Assembly: GCF_024733015.1 (NCBI RefSeq)
Contig: NZ_JANKJG010000003.1
Coordinates: forward strand, 239,156-303,155
Direction: 5' to 3'
Source of the DNA: Pseudosulfitobacter koreensis
GTDB taxonomy: Bacteria; Pseudomonadota; Alphaproteobacteria; Rhodobacterales; Rhodobacteraceae
Length of the DNA: 64,000 nt
Part shown: positions 36,601-46,328 of the stretch, piece by piece
How positions within the stretch are numbered: position 1 is the stretch's first letter
Layout: the number at the start of each line of letters is the position of its first letter
Made by a program: the position numbers and the translations under genes
Notes under the pieces: generated by a model
Told to the model about the DNA's origin: nothing
Seen by the model: only the letters and a program-made list of their open reading frames with translations
Database searches by the model: none

Positions 36601-36603
36601 TCA

Positions 36604-36630
36604 CCCCGGGATACTTGGGGCCAAAAGAAA
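36604..36630 (+). repeat. Post-gene repeat, family 1 (copy D)
   Basis: CCCCGGGATACTTGGGG then CCAAAAGAAA, one base different from the copy at 3331. Same orientation as the upstream metK. Confidence 0.75.
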
Positions 36631-36673
36631 TGGGGGCGGTGCCGGGGGGATCGGTGCCGCCCCCTTTATTTGG

Positions 36674-36988
36674 TCAGGCCGGGCTGAGCACGTGGATCTT
36701 GCGGTCGGCGATCATGTCTTTGGTCGCTCTGCCATAGTCTTTCATATGGGGGGCGACCGCATGGGCCATGAGGGCATCCAGGCTGGCCCATTCTTCGATC
36801 ACCATGAAGGTGTCTTCGCCGATGGGCGTCTGGAACGGGCCCACATCGGCGGTGTCGGTGACGGCGTGGTAGCTGATGCAGCCGTCTTCGGCGTGGACGG
36901 CGGGGACGTTTGCGTTGAATTTCTCCAGCAGTTCGGTGCGCTGGCCGGGGGTGGCGGTGATGACGGCGACGACGTGGACATGGCTCAT
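36674..36988 (-). CDS. Antibiotic biosynthesis monooxygenase (ABM)-family protein
   Basis: 104 residues of the ABM ferredoxin-like fold (HVVAVITATPGQRTELLEKF, then VIEEWASLDALMAH). Related YgiN-type proteins act as quinol monooxygenases or have unknown roles. GGAG precedes ATG 36988. Convergent with metK and divergent from trmB. Confidence 0.82.
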   Translation of the reverse strand: MSHVHVVAVITATPGQRTELLEKFNANVPAVHAEDGCISYHAVTDTADVGPFQTPIGEDTFMVIEEWASLDALMAHAVAPHMKDYGRATKDMIADRKIHVLSPA

Positions 36989-37089
36989 GGTGGTCTCCTT
37001 TTTTCTATGCTGGACGCTAGCAGGGGACGCGGCGCAGGGAAGCGATACGTTGCGTTGCGCATCCGCGATCTTGGCGCTAAACGGCCTGC

Positions 37090-37791
37090 ATGAACACATC
37101 TGAACGTCCCCACCGCAACTTTTATGGCCGCCGCAAGGGCAAGCACCTGAAGACGAGCCAGGAAGGTTATCTGGAAGAAGACCTTGCCGCGCTGTCACCG
37201 GGTCCGGTCGATTGGGACGTGAACCCTGATCGCACGCCGCTGGATTTGCAGGGGTTGTTCGGGGGCAAGCCCGTCTGGCTGGAAATCGGCTTTGGCGGCG
37301 GCGAGCATATGGTGCATCAGGCGGCAGCGAACCCTGATGTCGGGATCATTGGCTGCGAGCCCTACATCAACGGCGTGGCGATGTTGCTGGGCAAGATCCG
37401 CAAGGCGCATGTGGACAACCTGGCGGTCTATCCCGGCGATGTGCGCGACATGTTCGACGTGCTGCCCGAGGCGTCGATTGACCGTGCGTTTCTGCTCTAT
37501 CCCGACCCCTGGCCCAAGGCGCGGCATCACCGGCGGCGGTTCGTGACAGAAGAGCATCTGGAACCGCTGGTGCGGGTGTTGAAACCGGGGGCGATTTTCC
37601 GGGTGGCAACGGACATTCCGGATTATGTGCGCCAGACGCTGGAACAGGTGCCGGGGCATGGGTTCGAATGGCTGGCCAAAGGGCCGAGCGACTGGCGCGT
37701 GGCATGGGACGACTGGATCTCGACGCGCTATGAACAGAAGGCGCTGCGCGAAGGGCGCGTGCCGCATTACCTGACGTTTCGCAAGAAATAG
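37090..37791 (+). CDS. trmB: tRNA (guanine-N7)-methyltransferase
   Basis: 233 residues. SAM motif WLEIGFGGGEHM, catalytic region LLYPDPWPKARHHRRRF, and DIPDYVR match TrmB. Methylates G46 of tRNAs. AACGGCCTGC precedes the ATG with no strong ribosome site. Monocistronic; a short 8-bp stem follows the stop. Confidence 0.95.
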   Translation: MNTSERPHRNFYGRRKGKHLKTSQEGYLEEDLAALSPGPVDWDVNPDRTPLDLQGLFGGKPVWLEIGFGGGEHMVHQAAANPDVGIIGCEPYINGVAMLLGKIRKAHVDNLAVYPGDVRDMFDVLPEASIDRAFLLYPDPWPKARHHRRRFVTEEHLEPLVRVLKPGAIFRVATDIPDYVRQTLEQVPGHGFEWLAKGPSDWRVAWDDWISTRYEQKALREGRVPHYLTFRKK

Positions 37792-37840
37792 GCACCGGAA
37801 AGCCATCGCATCCCGGTGCCTGATGGGCTGGTGGAGAGGT

Positions 37841-39223
37841 TCATTCCGCCATGATCAGCACGGCCTTCGCGTTGGTGAACTCAAGCATTCCGAAACCACC
37901 GTGTTCGCGACCATAGCCTGAATTCTTCACCCCGCCGAACGGCATGTTGGGCGTGGCCAGACCAAAGCCGTTGATGAACACCATGCCAGTGTCGAACTCA
38001 ACCTCGGCCAGTTCTTGCGCGCGTTTCACATCACGCGAGATGATGCCGCCACCCAGGCCAAACTTGCTGTCGTTGGCGATGCGCATCGCGTCCTCGTCAT
38101 CCTTGGCGCGGATCAGCGAGGCGACGGGGCCAAAAAGCTCGTCGTCATAGGCGGGCTGGCCCGGCTGGACGTTGGCGAGGATGGTGGCGGGGTAGAAGTA
38201 GCCTTCGCCATCCGGCATCTCGCCACCGCAGAGCACTTCGGCCCCTTTGGCGACGGATTGCTCGACCTGTTCATGCAGATCGTCGCGCAGGTCCTTGCGC
38301 GCCATCGGGCCGATCTTAGCGTCCTCGCTGGTGGGGTCGCCGGGGGTCACAGCCTTCATCGCCTTGACGAAGGCATCGCGGAAGTCGTCGTAGACCGCAT
38401 CCGCCACTACGAAGCGTTTGGCCGCAACGCAGGTTTCGCCGTTATTGTAGACGCGGCCCATCGTGCAGATCTGCGCCGCCTTTTCCACGTCCGCATCCGA
38501 CAGCACGATATAGGCGTCGTTCGAGCCCAGCTCCATCACTGTCTTCTTGAGCGCCTTGCCTGCCTTGGCGGCGATGTCGCGGCCCGCGGCCGGGCTGCCC
38601 GTCAGGGTCACGCCGCGCACCAGGTCGTGGTCGATGACGGTGTCGGACTGATCATGGCTGATGATAAGCGCCGAAAACAACCCGGCGGGCAGGCCCGCGT
38701 CGGCGTAAATCTCCTCGAGCAGTTGGCCTGAACCTGCGACGTTCGATGCGTGTTTCAACAGCACGCCGTTGCCTGCCATCAGGTTGGCGATGGAGTAGCG
38801 CACGACCTGGTAGGCTGGGAAATTCCACGGCTGAATACCATAGACGATGCCGATGGGCGCATGGACCACGCGGCCACGGCTGCCGCTTTGGATATCGCGG
38901 TCTTCGGTCGCCAGAATGTCGGGGCCGGTTTCTGCGGTATAATCGCAGATGGCGGCGCAAAGCTCGACTTCCTGCTTGGACTGGCTCAGTAGCTTGCCCA
39001 TCTCCTGCGTCATCAGGGCGGCCAGCTCGTCCTTGCGGTCGCGCAGACCCTTACCGATGGCCTTGATCACCTTGGCGCGCGCCTCGTGCGATTCCAGACG
39101 CCACTGGCGAAATGCGTCGTGGCAGGCCTGGATGCGCGTTTCGAGCTCGGCGTCGTCGAGGTAGCTGTGCGTAGCGATCTTGGTCCCGTTGGCCGGGTTG
39201 ATCGTGTCGAATGTCCTGGTCAT
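37841..39223 (-). CDS. NAD(P)-dependent succinate-semialdehyde dehydrogenase (YneI/Sad-like)
   Basis: 460 residues of the aldehyde dehydrogenase family. N134 in QPWNFP, E231 in MELGSND and nucleophile C265 in [12 protein letters not shown] are intact. The length and N-terminal INPANG are like E. coli Sad (YneI). It should oxidise succinate semialdehyde from GABA or related compounds. GAAGGAGAATTTC precedes ATG 39223. It stands opposite aroA. Confidence 0.88.
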   Translation of the reverse strand: MTRTFDTINPANGTKIATHSYLDDAELETRIQACHDAFRQWRLESHEARAKVIKAIGKGLRDRKDELAALMTQEMGKLLSQSKQEVELCAAICDYTAETGPDILATEDRDIQSGSRGRVVHAPIGIVYGIQPWNFPAYQVVRYSIANLMAGNGVLLKHASNVAGSGQLLEEIYADAGLPAGLFSALIISHDQSDTVIDHDLVRGVTLTGSPAAGRDIAAKAGKALKKTVMELGSNDAYIVLSDADVEKAAQICTMGRVYNNGETCVAAKRFVVADAVYDDFRDAFVKAMKAVTPGDPTSEDAKIGPMARKDLRDDLHEQVEQSVAKGAEVLCGGEMPDGEGYFYPATILANVQPGQPAYDDELFGPVASLIRAKDDEDAMRIANDSKFGLGGGIISRDVKRAQELAEVEFDTGMVFINGFGLATPNMPFGGVKNSGYGREHGGFGMLEFTNAKAVLIMAE

Positions 39224-39337
39224 GAAATTCTCCTTCTCGTTGAGGGCTCAACGCGAGGGGGAAGGGCGTGTTCCTTGCATGGACCTCACGGAAGCGAGAG
39301 GCTAAGACTGTGTCAGATATCAGACCTAGGAAATGCC

Positions 39338-40690
39338 ATGTCGAGCCACGGTGCCCCCATTCCCATGACCTCGCGCGCCTGCGGTGCGCTGACCGGAACG
39401 GCCCATGTGCCGGGCGACAAGTCGATCTCGCACCGGTCGCTGATCCTGGGAGCGATGTGCGTGGGTGAAACCACGATCACCGGGCTGCTCGAGGGGCAGG
39501 ACGTGCTGGACACAGCCAAGGCGATGCGCGCCTTCGGCGCCGAGGTGACGGACCACGGCAATGGCCGCTGGTCGGTGCACGGTGTCGGCGTCGGCGGCTT
39601 TGCCGAGCCGGATCAGGTGATCGACTGCGGCAACTCGGGCACCGGCGTGCGGCTGATCATGGGCTGCATGGCGACATCCCCGATTTCCGCGACGTTTACC
39701 GGCGATGCCAGTTTGAATGGCCGCCCGATGGCGCGGGTGACCGATCCGCTGGCCTTGTTCGGCACGCAATCGGTGGGCCGCGCGGGCGGGCGTCTGCCCA
39801 TGACCATCGTGGGCGCGGCCGAGCCTGTGCCGGTGCGCTATGTCGTTCCCGTACCGTCGGCGCAGGTGAAATCGGCGGTGCTGCTGGCGGGGCTGAACGC
39901 GCCCGGCAAGACCGTGGTGATCGAGGCCGAAGCAACCCGCGATCACACCGAACGGATGCTGGCAGGCTTTGGTGCCGAGATCAGCACCGAAGTCACCGAC
40001 GAGGGCCGCGTCATCACCCTGACCGGTCAGCCCGAACTGAAGCCGCAGCACATCGAGGTGCCGCGCGATCCATCCTCGGCGGCGTTCCCGGTCTGTGCGG
40101 CGCTGATCGTGCCCGGATCGGACGTGCTGGTCCCAAATATCGGCCTGAACCCGACACGGGCGGGGCTGTTCACCACCCTGCGCGAGATGGGTGCGGATCT
40201 GACCTACGAAAACGAGCGTGAAGAGGGCGGCGAGCCTGTGGCGGACCTGCGCGCGCGGTTCTCGCCCGATCTGAAGGGGATCGAGGTGCCCGCAGAGCGG
40301 GCGGCGAGCATGATTGATGAATACCCTGTCCTGTCGGTCGTCGCGGCCTTTGCCAGCGGCAAGACCCATATGCCGGGGGTTAAGGAACTGCGGGTCAAGG
40401 AAAGCGACCGGATCGACGCGATGAAAGCGGGCCTCGCGGCCAATGGCATCACGGTCGAGGATGGTCCCGACTGGTGGACCGTGACGGGCCTGGGTCACGG
40501 CAAAGTGCCGGGCGGGGCGACCTGTGCCAGCCATCTCGACCACCGCATTGCAATGTCGTTCCTGGTTCTCGGCATGGCCACGCAACAGCCGGTTTCGGTG
40601 GATGACGGCGGCCCGATCGCCACGTCTTTCCCGATATTCGAGCCTTTGATGGGTGGTCTGGGTGCGGCCATCATGCGAACCGATGCGTAA
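39338..40690 (+). CDS. aroA: 3-phosphoshikimate 1-carboxyvinyltransferase (EPSP synthase, class II)
   Basis: 450 residues from ATG 39338. GDKSISHR (26-33), [27 protein letters not shown] and LDHRIAMSF are EPSP synthase motifs, and overall similarity is to the class II (CP4-type) group. At the glyphosate contact the sequence reads NSGTGVR (99-105), with Gly101 where CP4 has the insensitivity-linked Ala100. Last common step of shikimate synthesis to chorismate. The stop overlaps the following membrane protein. Confidence 0.93.
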   Translation: MSSHGAPIPMTSRACGALTGTAHVPGDKSISHRSLILGAMCVGETTITGLLEGQDVLDTAKAMRAFGAEVTDHGNGRWSVHGVGVGGFAEPDQVIDCGNSGTGVRLIMGCMATSPISATFTGDASLNGRPMARVTDPLALFGTQSVGRAGGRLPMTIVGAAEPVPVRYVVPVPSAQVKSAVLLAGLNAPGKTVVIEAEATRDHTERMLAGFGAEISTEVTDEGRVITLTGQPELKPQHIEVPRDPSSAAFPVCAALIVPGSDVLVPNIGLNPTRAGLFTTLREMGADLTYENEREEGGEPVADLRARFSPDLKGIEVPAERAASMIDEYPVLSVVAAFASGKTHMPGVKELRVKESDRIDAMKAGLAANGITVEDGPDWWTVTGLGHGKVPGGATCASHLDHRIAMSFLVLGMATQQPVSVDDGGPIATSFPIFEPLMGGLGAAIMRTDA

Positions 40691-41213
40691 GCCCTGGCCC
40701 ATGCCCCGCTGGTTCGGCCCGCTCTTGTGGGTCACGATGCTGCTGTTCGCGGCAATGGTCTTTACGGCGACGCGCAGCTTGACGTCGGCCGATGGCATGA
40801 CGATCTTTGATGCGCGCATCTTCGGTTACGACCTTGCCTATGCGCGTGACTATCTGACGGCGTTGGGCAAGACGGGCGGTATCGACGTATACTTGGGACG
40901 TCTGCGGGTGATGGACACGGTGTTTCCCGCGCTGCTGACGATGGTGCTGCTGGTTGTGATCCGGATGCGGTTCAGCGGGGCTGTGCAGTTGGTGCTGAGC
41001 GTGCTGACGATGGTCTATCTGGGCGCGGATTATCTGGAGAACGCGTTTGTCGCCGGGCTGTTGCGGACTGACCCCGCGGCGTTGACCGTTTCGGATGTAC
41101 GTGTCGCCAGTGCTGCCACGATCACGAAATATGCGGCCCTCTTGCCCTGCCTGATCGCGGCACTGGTAACCTACGTTCAGGGTCGCATCGCGCAGTCGGA
41201 GGGAAAGCAATGA
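40683..41213 (+). CDS. Integral membrane protein, unknown
   Basis: 176 residues, mostly hydrophobic with about four membrane segments (near 13-30, 78-92, 103-120 and 145-165) and short polar loops. No family was recognised. Its ATG lies inside the aroA stop region (eight-base overlap), and its stop shares ATGA with cmk, so it is translated between the two. Conservation of this position in relatives cannot be judged from the window. Confidence 0.7.
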   Translation: MRKPWPMPRWFGPLLWVTMLLFAAMVFTATRSLTSADGMTIFDARIFGYDLAYARDYLTALGKTGGIDVYLGRLRVMDTVFPALLTMVLLVVIRMRFSGAVQLVLSVLTMVYLGADYLENAFVAGLLRTDPAALTVSDVRVASAATITKYAALLPCLIAALVTYVQGRIAQSEGKQ

Positions 41214-41824
41214 GCGCACCGTTCACAATCGCCATCGACGGACCGGCCGCGGCGGGCAAGGGCACCATCTCGAAGGCGGTCGCCGCGCATTTCCAGATGG
41301 CGCACCTGGACACCGGGCTTTTGTACCGGGCCGTGGGGGCCAAGGTGCTTCAAGGGGCAGATGCCGTTGCCGCCGCACGGTCTCTGGTGCCGTCGGACCT
41401 GGAAGATGATACGTTACGCGGTCAGGACGTCGCGCAGGCGGCAAGCCAGGTTGCGGTGATCGGAGAGGTGCGGGCGGCCCTGCTTGAGTTTCAGCGCAGT
41501 TTCGCGCGGCGGGCAGGGGGGGCCGTGCTGGACGGGCGCGACATCGGCACGGTGATCTGTCCGGGGGCCGAGGCAAAGCTGTTCGTGACGGCCAGCGCAG
41601 AAGTGCGCGCCAAGCGGCGCTATGACGAGTTGGTCCAGCGTGGCCAGACTGCCGATCTGGACGAGGTGACGGCGGATGTCAAAGCCCGCGATGCGCGGGA
41701 CATGGCGCGCTCCGAGGCACCGCTGAAACCCGCCGACGATGCGGTGCTGATCGATACCTCGAACCAGACCATCGACGAGGCCGTGGCGGCGGCCATCGCA
41801 GCGGTGAACGCGAAAAAAGGATGA
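41210..41824 (+). CDS. cmk: Cytidylate kinase
   Basis: 204 residues. P-loop GPAAAGKGT at 11-19, [33 protein letters not shown] and [16 protein letters not shown] match CMP kinase. Phosphorylates CMP and dCMP. Coupled to the upstream membrane protein; precedes rpsA in the usual order, with an aldo-keto reductase inserted between. Confidence 0.95.
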   Translation: MSAPFTIAIDGPAAAGKGTISKAVAAHFQMAHLDTGLLYRAVGAKVLQGADAVAAARSLVPSDLEDDTLRGQDVAQAASQVAVIGEVRAALLEFQRSFARRAGGAVLDGRDIGTVICPGAEAKLFVTASAEVRAKRRYDELVQRGQTADLDEVTADVKARDARDMARSEAPLKPADDAVLIDTSNQTIDEAVAAAIAAVNAKKG

Positions 41825-41828
41825 TCCG

Positions 41829-42827
41829 ATGAAACTGCGCAAGCTGGGCTCTCAGGGGCCTGAAATCTCTGCCTTGGGCTATGGTGCGATGTCCTTCGCC
41901 GACTTTTACGGCAAGGCGACGGAGGAGGGCAGCCACGCGATCCTGGACATGGCGCGCGATCTGGGCGTGACCCATATCGACACCTCAAACGTCTATGGCA
42001 TGGGCCAGTCCGAGGAATTCATCGGCAGCTATCTGGCCGCCAATCCCAGTGCGCGGGATGATTTCCACATCGCCACCAAGGCCGCGATCACCCGCGACGC
42101 CGACGGCAATCGCCAGTTCGACAACAGCCCCGACCATTTCGAGGCAGAGCTGGACAAGAGCCTGAAACGCATGGGCGTCGATCACGTTGATCTCTATTAT
42201 TGCCACCGCCGTCAGGCCGATGTGCCGATCGAAGAGGTCATCGGCACGCTCGACACGCTGCGCCGCAAGGGCAAGATCAAGGCCATCGGCTTTTCCGAAA
42301 TCGCGCCGTCGTCCCTGCGGCGGGCGGCGATGGTGGCCCATGTGGATGCGGTGCAGTCGGAATACTCGTTGCAGACGCGCGCCCCCGAACTGGGGTTGGT
42401 GCAGACCTGCGCCGAGCTTGGCACCGCTCTGGTCGCCTTTTCGCCCGTCGGGCGCGGGCTGTTGACCGACACACCCCGCACGGCGGAACAAGTGGCCGAT
42501 ATGCCGTTCCTCAAGGGAAATCCTCGTTTCCTGTCGCCGAACCTCGAGGCCAACCTGCAAATACTCAAAGGCTTTCGCGCCCTGGCGTCCGACATGGGCG
42601 AACCTGCGGCGGCGCTGTCGATTGCATGGCTTCTGGCGCAGGACGATCACATCATCCCTATTCCCGGCACGCGCCACACGGCGTTTCTCCGCGATCTGGT
42701 ACGCGGCACCGAGCTGACCCTCAGCACCCGCGATCTGGCCCGTATCGAGGCGGTTTTGCCCGTCGGCTGGTGCCACGGCGACCGCTATAATGCGGATCAA
42801 TGGATCGGCCCCGAACGCTATTGCTAG
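41829..42827 (+). CDS. Aldo/keto reductase
   Basis: 332 residues. Catalytic tetrad D51, Y56, K84 and H126 (HIDTSNVYG, FHIATKAAI, LYYCHRR). NADPH-dependent reduction of an aldehyde or ketone is expected. AAAGGATGATCC precedes ATG 41829. It lies between cmk and rpsA, a place not usual for this family, so it may be a later insertion. Confidence 0.88.
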   Translation: MKLRKLGSQGPEISALGYGAMSFADFYGKATEEGSHAILDMARDLGVTHIDTSNVYGMGQSEEFIGSYLAANPSARDDFHIATKAAITRDADGNRQFDNSPDHFEAELDKSLKRMGVDHVDLYYCHRRQADVPIEEVIGTLDTLRRKGKIKAIGFSEIAPSSLRRAAMVAHVDAVQSEYSLQTRAPELGLVQTCAELGTALVAFSPVGRGLLTDTPRTAEQVADMPFLKGNPRFLSPNLEANLQILKGFRALASDMGEPAAALSIAWLLAQDDHIIPIPGTRHTAFLRDLVRGTELTLSTRDLARIEAVLPVGWCHGDRYNADQWIGPERYC

Positions 42828-43042
42828 GGGTTGACGGTCCTTGGACCTTGCGCACAAGGCCCAAGCCCGCTATATGCGCGCCTGTCAGCAAGGTGAACAC
42901 ACCGCAAGACATCGAGACGGGCAGGGTCGGAACCATCCGGCCCTCTTTGTTTTGCAGTCCACCCGACCAACGAAACCCGCAAGACCGGCGGAGACAACCG
43001 CACGGCCCGAAAACAAACGTAGATTAGGAAACCAGAGACCAC

Positions 43043-44725
43043 ATGGCTCAATCAACATCGATGGAGGAATTCGAAGCCCTCCTGAACGAAAGCTTCGAAA
43101 TGGACACACCCGAAGAAGGGTCTGTCGTAAAAGGCAAAGTCATCGCGATCGAAGCGGGACAAGCCATCATCGACGTCGGCTACAAGATGGAAGGCCGCGT
43201 CGACATCAAAGAATTTGCAGATCCCGGTGAACAGCCCAAAATCGCCCCCGGCGATGAGGTCGAAGTGTTCCTGCGGCAGGTCGAAAACTCGCGTGGCGAA
43301 GCCGTCATCAGCCGCGAAATGGCCCGTCGTGAAGAAGCATGGGATCGTCTGGAAAAAGCCTATGCCGACGACGCCCGCGTCGAAGGTGCGATCTTTGGTC
43401 GTGTCAAAGGCGGCTTTACCGTTGATCTGGGCGGCGCAGTTGCGTTCCTGCCCGGTTCTCAGGTCGATGTGCGCCCCGTGCGTGACGCAGGCCCGTTGAT
43501 GGGTCTGAAGCAGCCCTTCCAGATCCTGAAAATGGACCGTCGTCGCGGCAACATCGTTGTCTCGCGTCGCGCCATTCTGGAAGAATCGCGTGCCGAACAG
43601 CGCGCCGAAGTCATCGGCAACCTGACCGAAGGTCAGACCGTCGAGGGCGTGGTCAAGAACATCACCGAATACGGTGCGTTCGTCGATCTGGGCGGTGTTG
43701 ACGGCCTGCTGCACGTCACAGACATGGCATGGCGTCGGGTCAACCACCCGTCGGAAATCCTGTCGATCGGTGAAGCGATCAACGTTCAGGTCATCAAGAT
43801 CAACAAGGAAACCCACCGCATTTCGCTGGGCATGAAGCAACTGCAGGAAGATCCGTGGGATCTGGTGGCTGCCAAGTATCCGCTGGAATCGGCGCACACC
43901 GGTCGCGTGACCAACATCACCGACTACGGTGCGTTTGTTGAGCTCGAGCCCGGCGTCGAAGGTCTGGTCCACGTCTCGGAAATGTCCTGGACCAAGAAGA
44001 ACGTGCACCCCGGCAAGATCGTGTCCACCTCGCAAGAGGTTGAAGTCATGGTTCTGGAAATCGACCAGGCCAAGCGTCGCGTTTCCTTGGGTCTCAAGCA
44101 GACCATGCGCAACCCGTGGGAAGTGTTTGCAGAAACACACCCCGAGGGCACCGAAGTCGAAGGCGAAGTCAAGAACATCACCGAATTCGGTCTGTTCGTT
44201 GGCCTGCCCGGCGACATCGACGGCATGGTTCACCTGTCGGACCTGTCGTGGGACGAACGTGGCGAAGACGCCATCCAGAACTACCGCAAGGGCGACATGG
44301 TTCAGGCCGTCGTGTCCGAAGTCGACGTCGAGAAAGAGCGTATCTCGCTCTCGATCAAGGGCGTCGGTGGCGACAAGTTCGCAGAAGCGGTTGGTGGCGT
44401 GAAGCGCGGCTCGATCGTGACCGTGAACGTGACCGCGATCGAAGAAGGTGGGATCGAAGTGGAATACGAAGGCATGAAGTCCTTCATCCGCCGCTCCGAC
44501 CTGTCGCGTGACCGTGCAGAGCAACGCCCCGAGCGCTTCAGCGTTGGCGACAAGGTCGATGTGCGCATCACCAACGTCGACAACAAGTCGCGCCGTCTGG
44601 GTGTGTCGATCAAGGCACGCGAGATCGCAGAAGAGAAAGAGGCCGTCGAACAGTATGGCTCCTCCGACTCGGGCGCATCGCTGGGCGACATCCTGGGCGC
44701 AGCGCTGAAAGGCGACGACGACTGA
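43043..44725 (+). CDS. rpsA: 30S ribosomal protein S1
   Basis: 560 residues with about six S1 RNA-binding domains, recognisable from repeated V-x-G-x-V-x5-GAFVDL and HxSxxxW patterns such as EYGAFVDLGGVDGLLHVTDM and EFGLFVGLPGDIDGMVHLSDL. Acidic C-terminal tail. Essential for translation initiation. The 215-base upstream gap could hold its promoter and leader; it contains CCTTGCGCACAAGG, a small palindrome. Confidence 0.97.
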   Translation: MAQSTSMEEFEALLNESFEMDTPEEGSVVKGKVIAIEAGQAIIDVGYKMEGRVDIKEFADPGEQPKIAPGDEVEVFLRQVENSRGEAVISREMARREEAWDRLEKAYADDARVEGAIFGRVKGGFTVDLGGAVAFLPGSQVDVRPVRDAGPLMGLKQPFQILKMDRRRGNIVVSRRAILEESRAEQRAEVIGNLTEGQTVEGVVKNITEYGAFVDLGGVDGLLHVTDMAWRRVNHPSEILSIGEAINVQVIKINKETHRISLGMKQLQEDPWDLVAAKYPLESAHTGRVTNITDYGAFVELEPGVEGLVHVSEMSWTKKNVHPGKIVSTSQEVEVMVLEIDQAKRRVSLGLKQTMRNPWEVFAETHPEGTEVEGEVKNITEFGLFVGLPGDIDGMVHLSDLSWDERGEDAIQNYRKGDMVQAVVSEVDVEKERISLSIKGVGGDKFAEAVGGVKRGSIVTVNVTAIEEGGIEVEYEGMKSFIRRSDLSRDRAEQRPERFSVGDKVDVRITNVDNKSRRLGVSIKAREIAEEKEAVEQYGSSDSGASLGDILGAALKGDDD

Positions 44726-44765
44726 TATTGCCTGCCTTCGGGCAAGCGTTGAATGACAAGATAGA

Positions 44766-44798
44766 AAGGCCCCGCATCCCACGATGCGGGGCCTTTTT
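44766..44798 (+). terminator. Rho-independent terminator of rpsA
   Basis: GGCCCCGCATC (44768-44778) pairs with GATGCGGGGCC (44783-44793), followed by five T. Confidence 0.9.
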
Positions 44799-45014
44799 CT
44801 TGGCCGAATCACTGGCGCTGACGGCGATGCCAACCCGGTTCACGCTGTGCCTGAAGGATCGGTGGCGCCGTCAAAACGCGATTTTCGCCCCCGAAACAGG
44901 GTGTTCGCCATGCAAATTTCTGCCTGCTGCTTGCGCTACCTGTTTCCGCAACTGGTTTTTGTTCCTATAGTCGTGGCTTGTGACGCGCGCGAAAAATGCC
45001 AGGGGGAACGCACC

Positions 45015-45299
45015 ATGATCCGGTCTGAACTTATTCAGAAAATCGCCGACGAGAACCCGCATCTCTATCAACGCGATGTCGAGCGGATCGTGAACACCAT
45101 CTTCGAAGAGATCACAGGTGCCATGTCGCGCGGCGACAGGGTCGAGCTTCGGGGCTTTGGCGCGTTCTCCGTCAAACAGCGCGACGCGCGTGTTGGCCGG
45201 AACCCGCGGACGGGTGAAACCGTTCATGTAGAAGAAAAGCACGTGCCTTTTTTCAAGACGGGCAAACTGCTTCGAGACCGCCTGAACGGAAACGACTGA
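45015..45299 (+). CDS. ihfB: Integration host factor subunit beta
   Basis: 94 residues. The DNA-binding beta-arm region RNPRTGE and [14 protein letters not shown] mark the HU/IHF family, and placement right after rpsA is the standard location of ihfB. AGGGGGAACGC precedes ATG 45015. IHF bends DNA for recombination and transcription. Its stop abuts the next gene. Confidence 0.95.
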   Translation: MIRSELIQKIADENPHLYQRDVERIVNTIFEEITGAMSRGDRVELRGFGAFSVKQRDARVGRNPRTGETVHVEEKHVPFFKTGKLLRDRLNGND

Positions 45300-45650
45300 A
45301 TGCGCTATATACGTTACGCCTGTATCGCGGTCTTCGCGATTGCCCTGATCGCCATTGCCCTCGCCAACCGCGAGCTGGTTTTGCTCAAGGTTCTGCCGCA
45401 GGAGGTTGCCGGTTATTTCGCGGTCAACCCGACGCTCCAGCTGCCGCTGTTTCTGGTGATCTTCATGGGGATTATCGTGGGTCTGCTGGTCGGGTTCGTC
45501 TGGGAATGGTTCCGCGAACATGCCGTGCGGGCCGAGGCCGCGCGCAAGGGCCGCGAAGTGCGCAAGCTTGAGCGGGAAGTCAAACGCCTGCGTGGCGAAA
45601 AGCATCAGGGTAAGGACGAGGTTCTGGCCCTGCTGGACGAGACGGGCTGA
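45300..45650 (+). CDS. LapA/DUF1049-domain membrane protein
   Basis: 116 residues. Two membrane helices (about 6-24 and 50-70) with the LapA-type GIIVGLLVGFVWEW hinge, then a basic cytoplasmic coiled tail (EVRKLEREVKRLRGEK). LapA-family proteins associate with LPS assembly. Its ATG starts on the base after the ihfB stop and trpF begins nine bases after its end. Confidence 0.87.
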   Translation: MRYIRYACIAVFAIALIAIALANRELVLLKVLPQEVAGYFAVNPTLQLPLFLVIFMGIIVGLLVGFVWEWFREHAVRAEAARKGREVRKLEREVKRLRGEKHQGKDEVLALLDETG

Positions 45651-45659
45651 AACGCACCC

Positions 45660-46313
45660 ATGCCATCTGACATCGCCGTAAAGATCTGCGGGCTGGGCAC
45701 ACCGGCTGACGTAGCTGCGACCGCAGCGGCGGGCGCGGTCTATTGCGGATTTGTTTTCTTCGAGAAATCACCGCGCAATATTTCTGTGGAAAAGGCGGCA
45801 GCATTGGCCGTTGATGCGCCCGTGGGGCTGGCCAAGGTGGCGCTGACCGTCAACGCCGACGATGCGTTTCTGGATGCGCTGGTGGCGCAGGTGCCGCTGG
45901 ACATGCTGCAACTGCATGGCGCGGAAAGCCCTGCGCGGGTGGCCGAGGTCAAGGCGCGCTATGGCCTGCCGGTGATGAAGGCCGTTGGCGTGGCCGATGC
46001 CTCTGATCTTGTCACGCTCGACAGCTATTTGTCCGTGGCCGATCAGATACTTGTGGACGCCAAGCCGCCGCGCGCTGCCGAACTGCCGGGCGGCAACGGG
46101 CTGTCGTTTGATTGGCGGCTGATCGCGGGCCGCCGCTGGCCGGTGCCGTGGATGCTGGCGGGGGGACTGACACCTGATAACGTGGCCAAAGCGATCCGCG
46201 TGACGGGCGCGCGCCAGGTTGATGTGTCCTCGGGCGTCGAGGGCGCACCGGGCATCAAGGATGCCGACAAGATAGCGGAATTTTGCCGCGCGGCGCAGGG
46301 TGTGATCGCCTGA
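45660..46313 (+). CDS. trpF: Phosphoribosylanthranilate isomerase
   Basis: 217 residues, TIM barrel. [12 protein letters not shown] at the start holds the catalytic Cys, and [18 protein letters not shown] and [15 protein letters not shown] are canonical. Isomerises PRA to CdRP in tryptophan synthesis. It follows the LapA-like gene; a sulfotransferase-like gene separates it from trpB. Confidence 0.95.
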   Translation: MPSDIAVKICGLGTPADVAATAAAGAVYCGFVFFEKSPRNISVEKAAALAVDAPVGLAKVALTVNADDAFLDALVAQVPLDMLQLHGAESPARVAEVKARYGLPVMKAVGVADASDLVTLDSYLSVADQILVDAKPPRAAELPGGNGLSFDWRLIAGRRWPVPWMLAGGLTPDNVAKAIRVTGARQVDVSSGVEGAPGIKDADKIAEFCRAAQGVIA

Positions 46314-46328
46314 AAGGAAAAAGATTCC

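Noticed and set aside
42828..43042. Possible leader RNA or autoregulatory structure before rpsA
   Set aside because: Only a short palindrome is visible; no known leader motif could be recognised.
43052..44833. A 593-residue reverse frame across rpsA
   Set aside because: Antisense to S1 with six good domains; composition (many His, Asp, Phe) is typical of a shadow frame.
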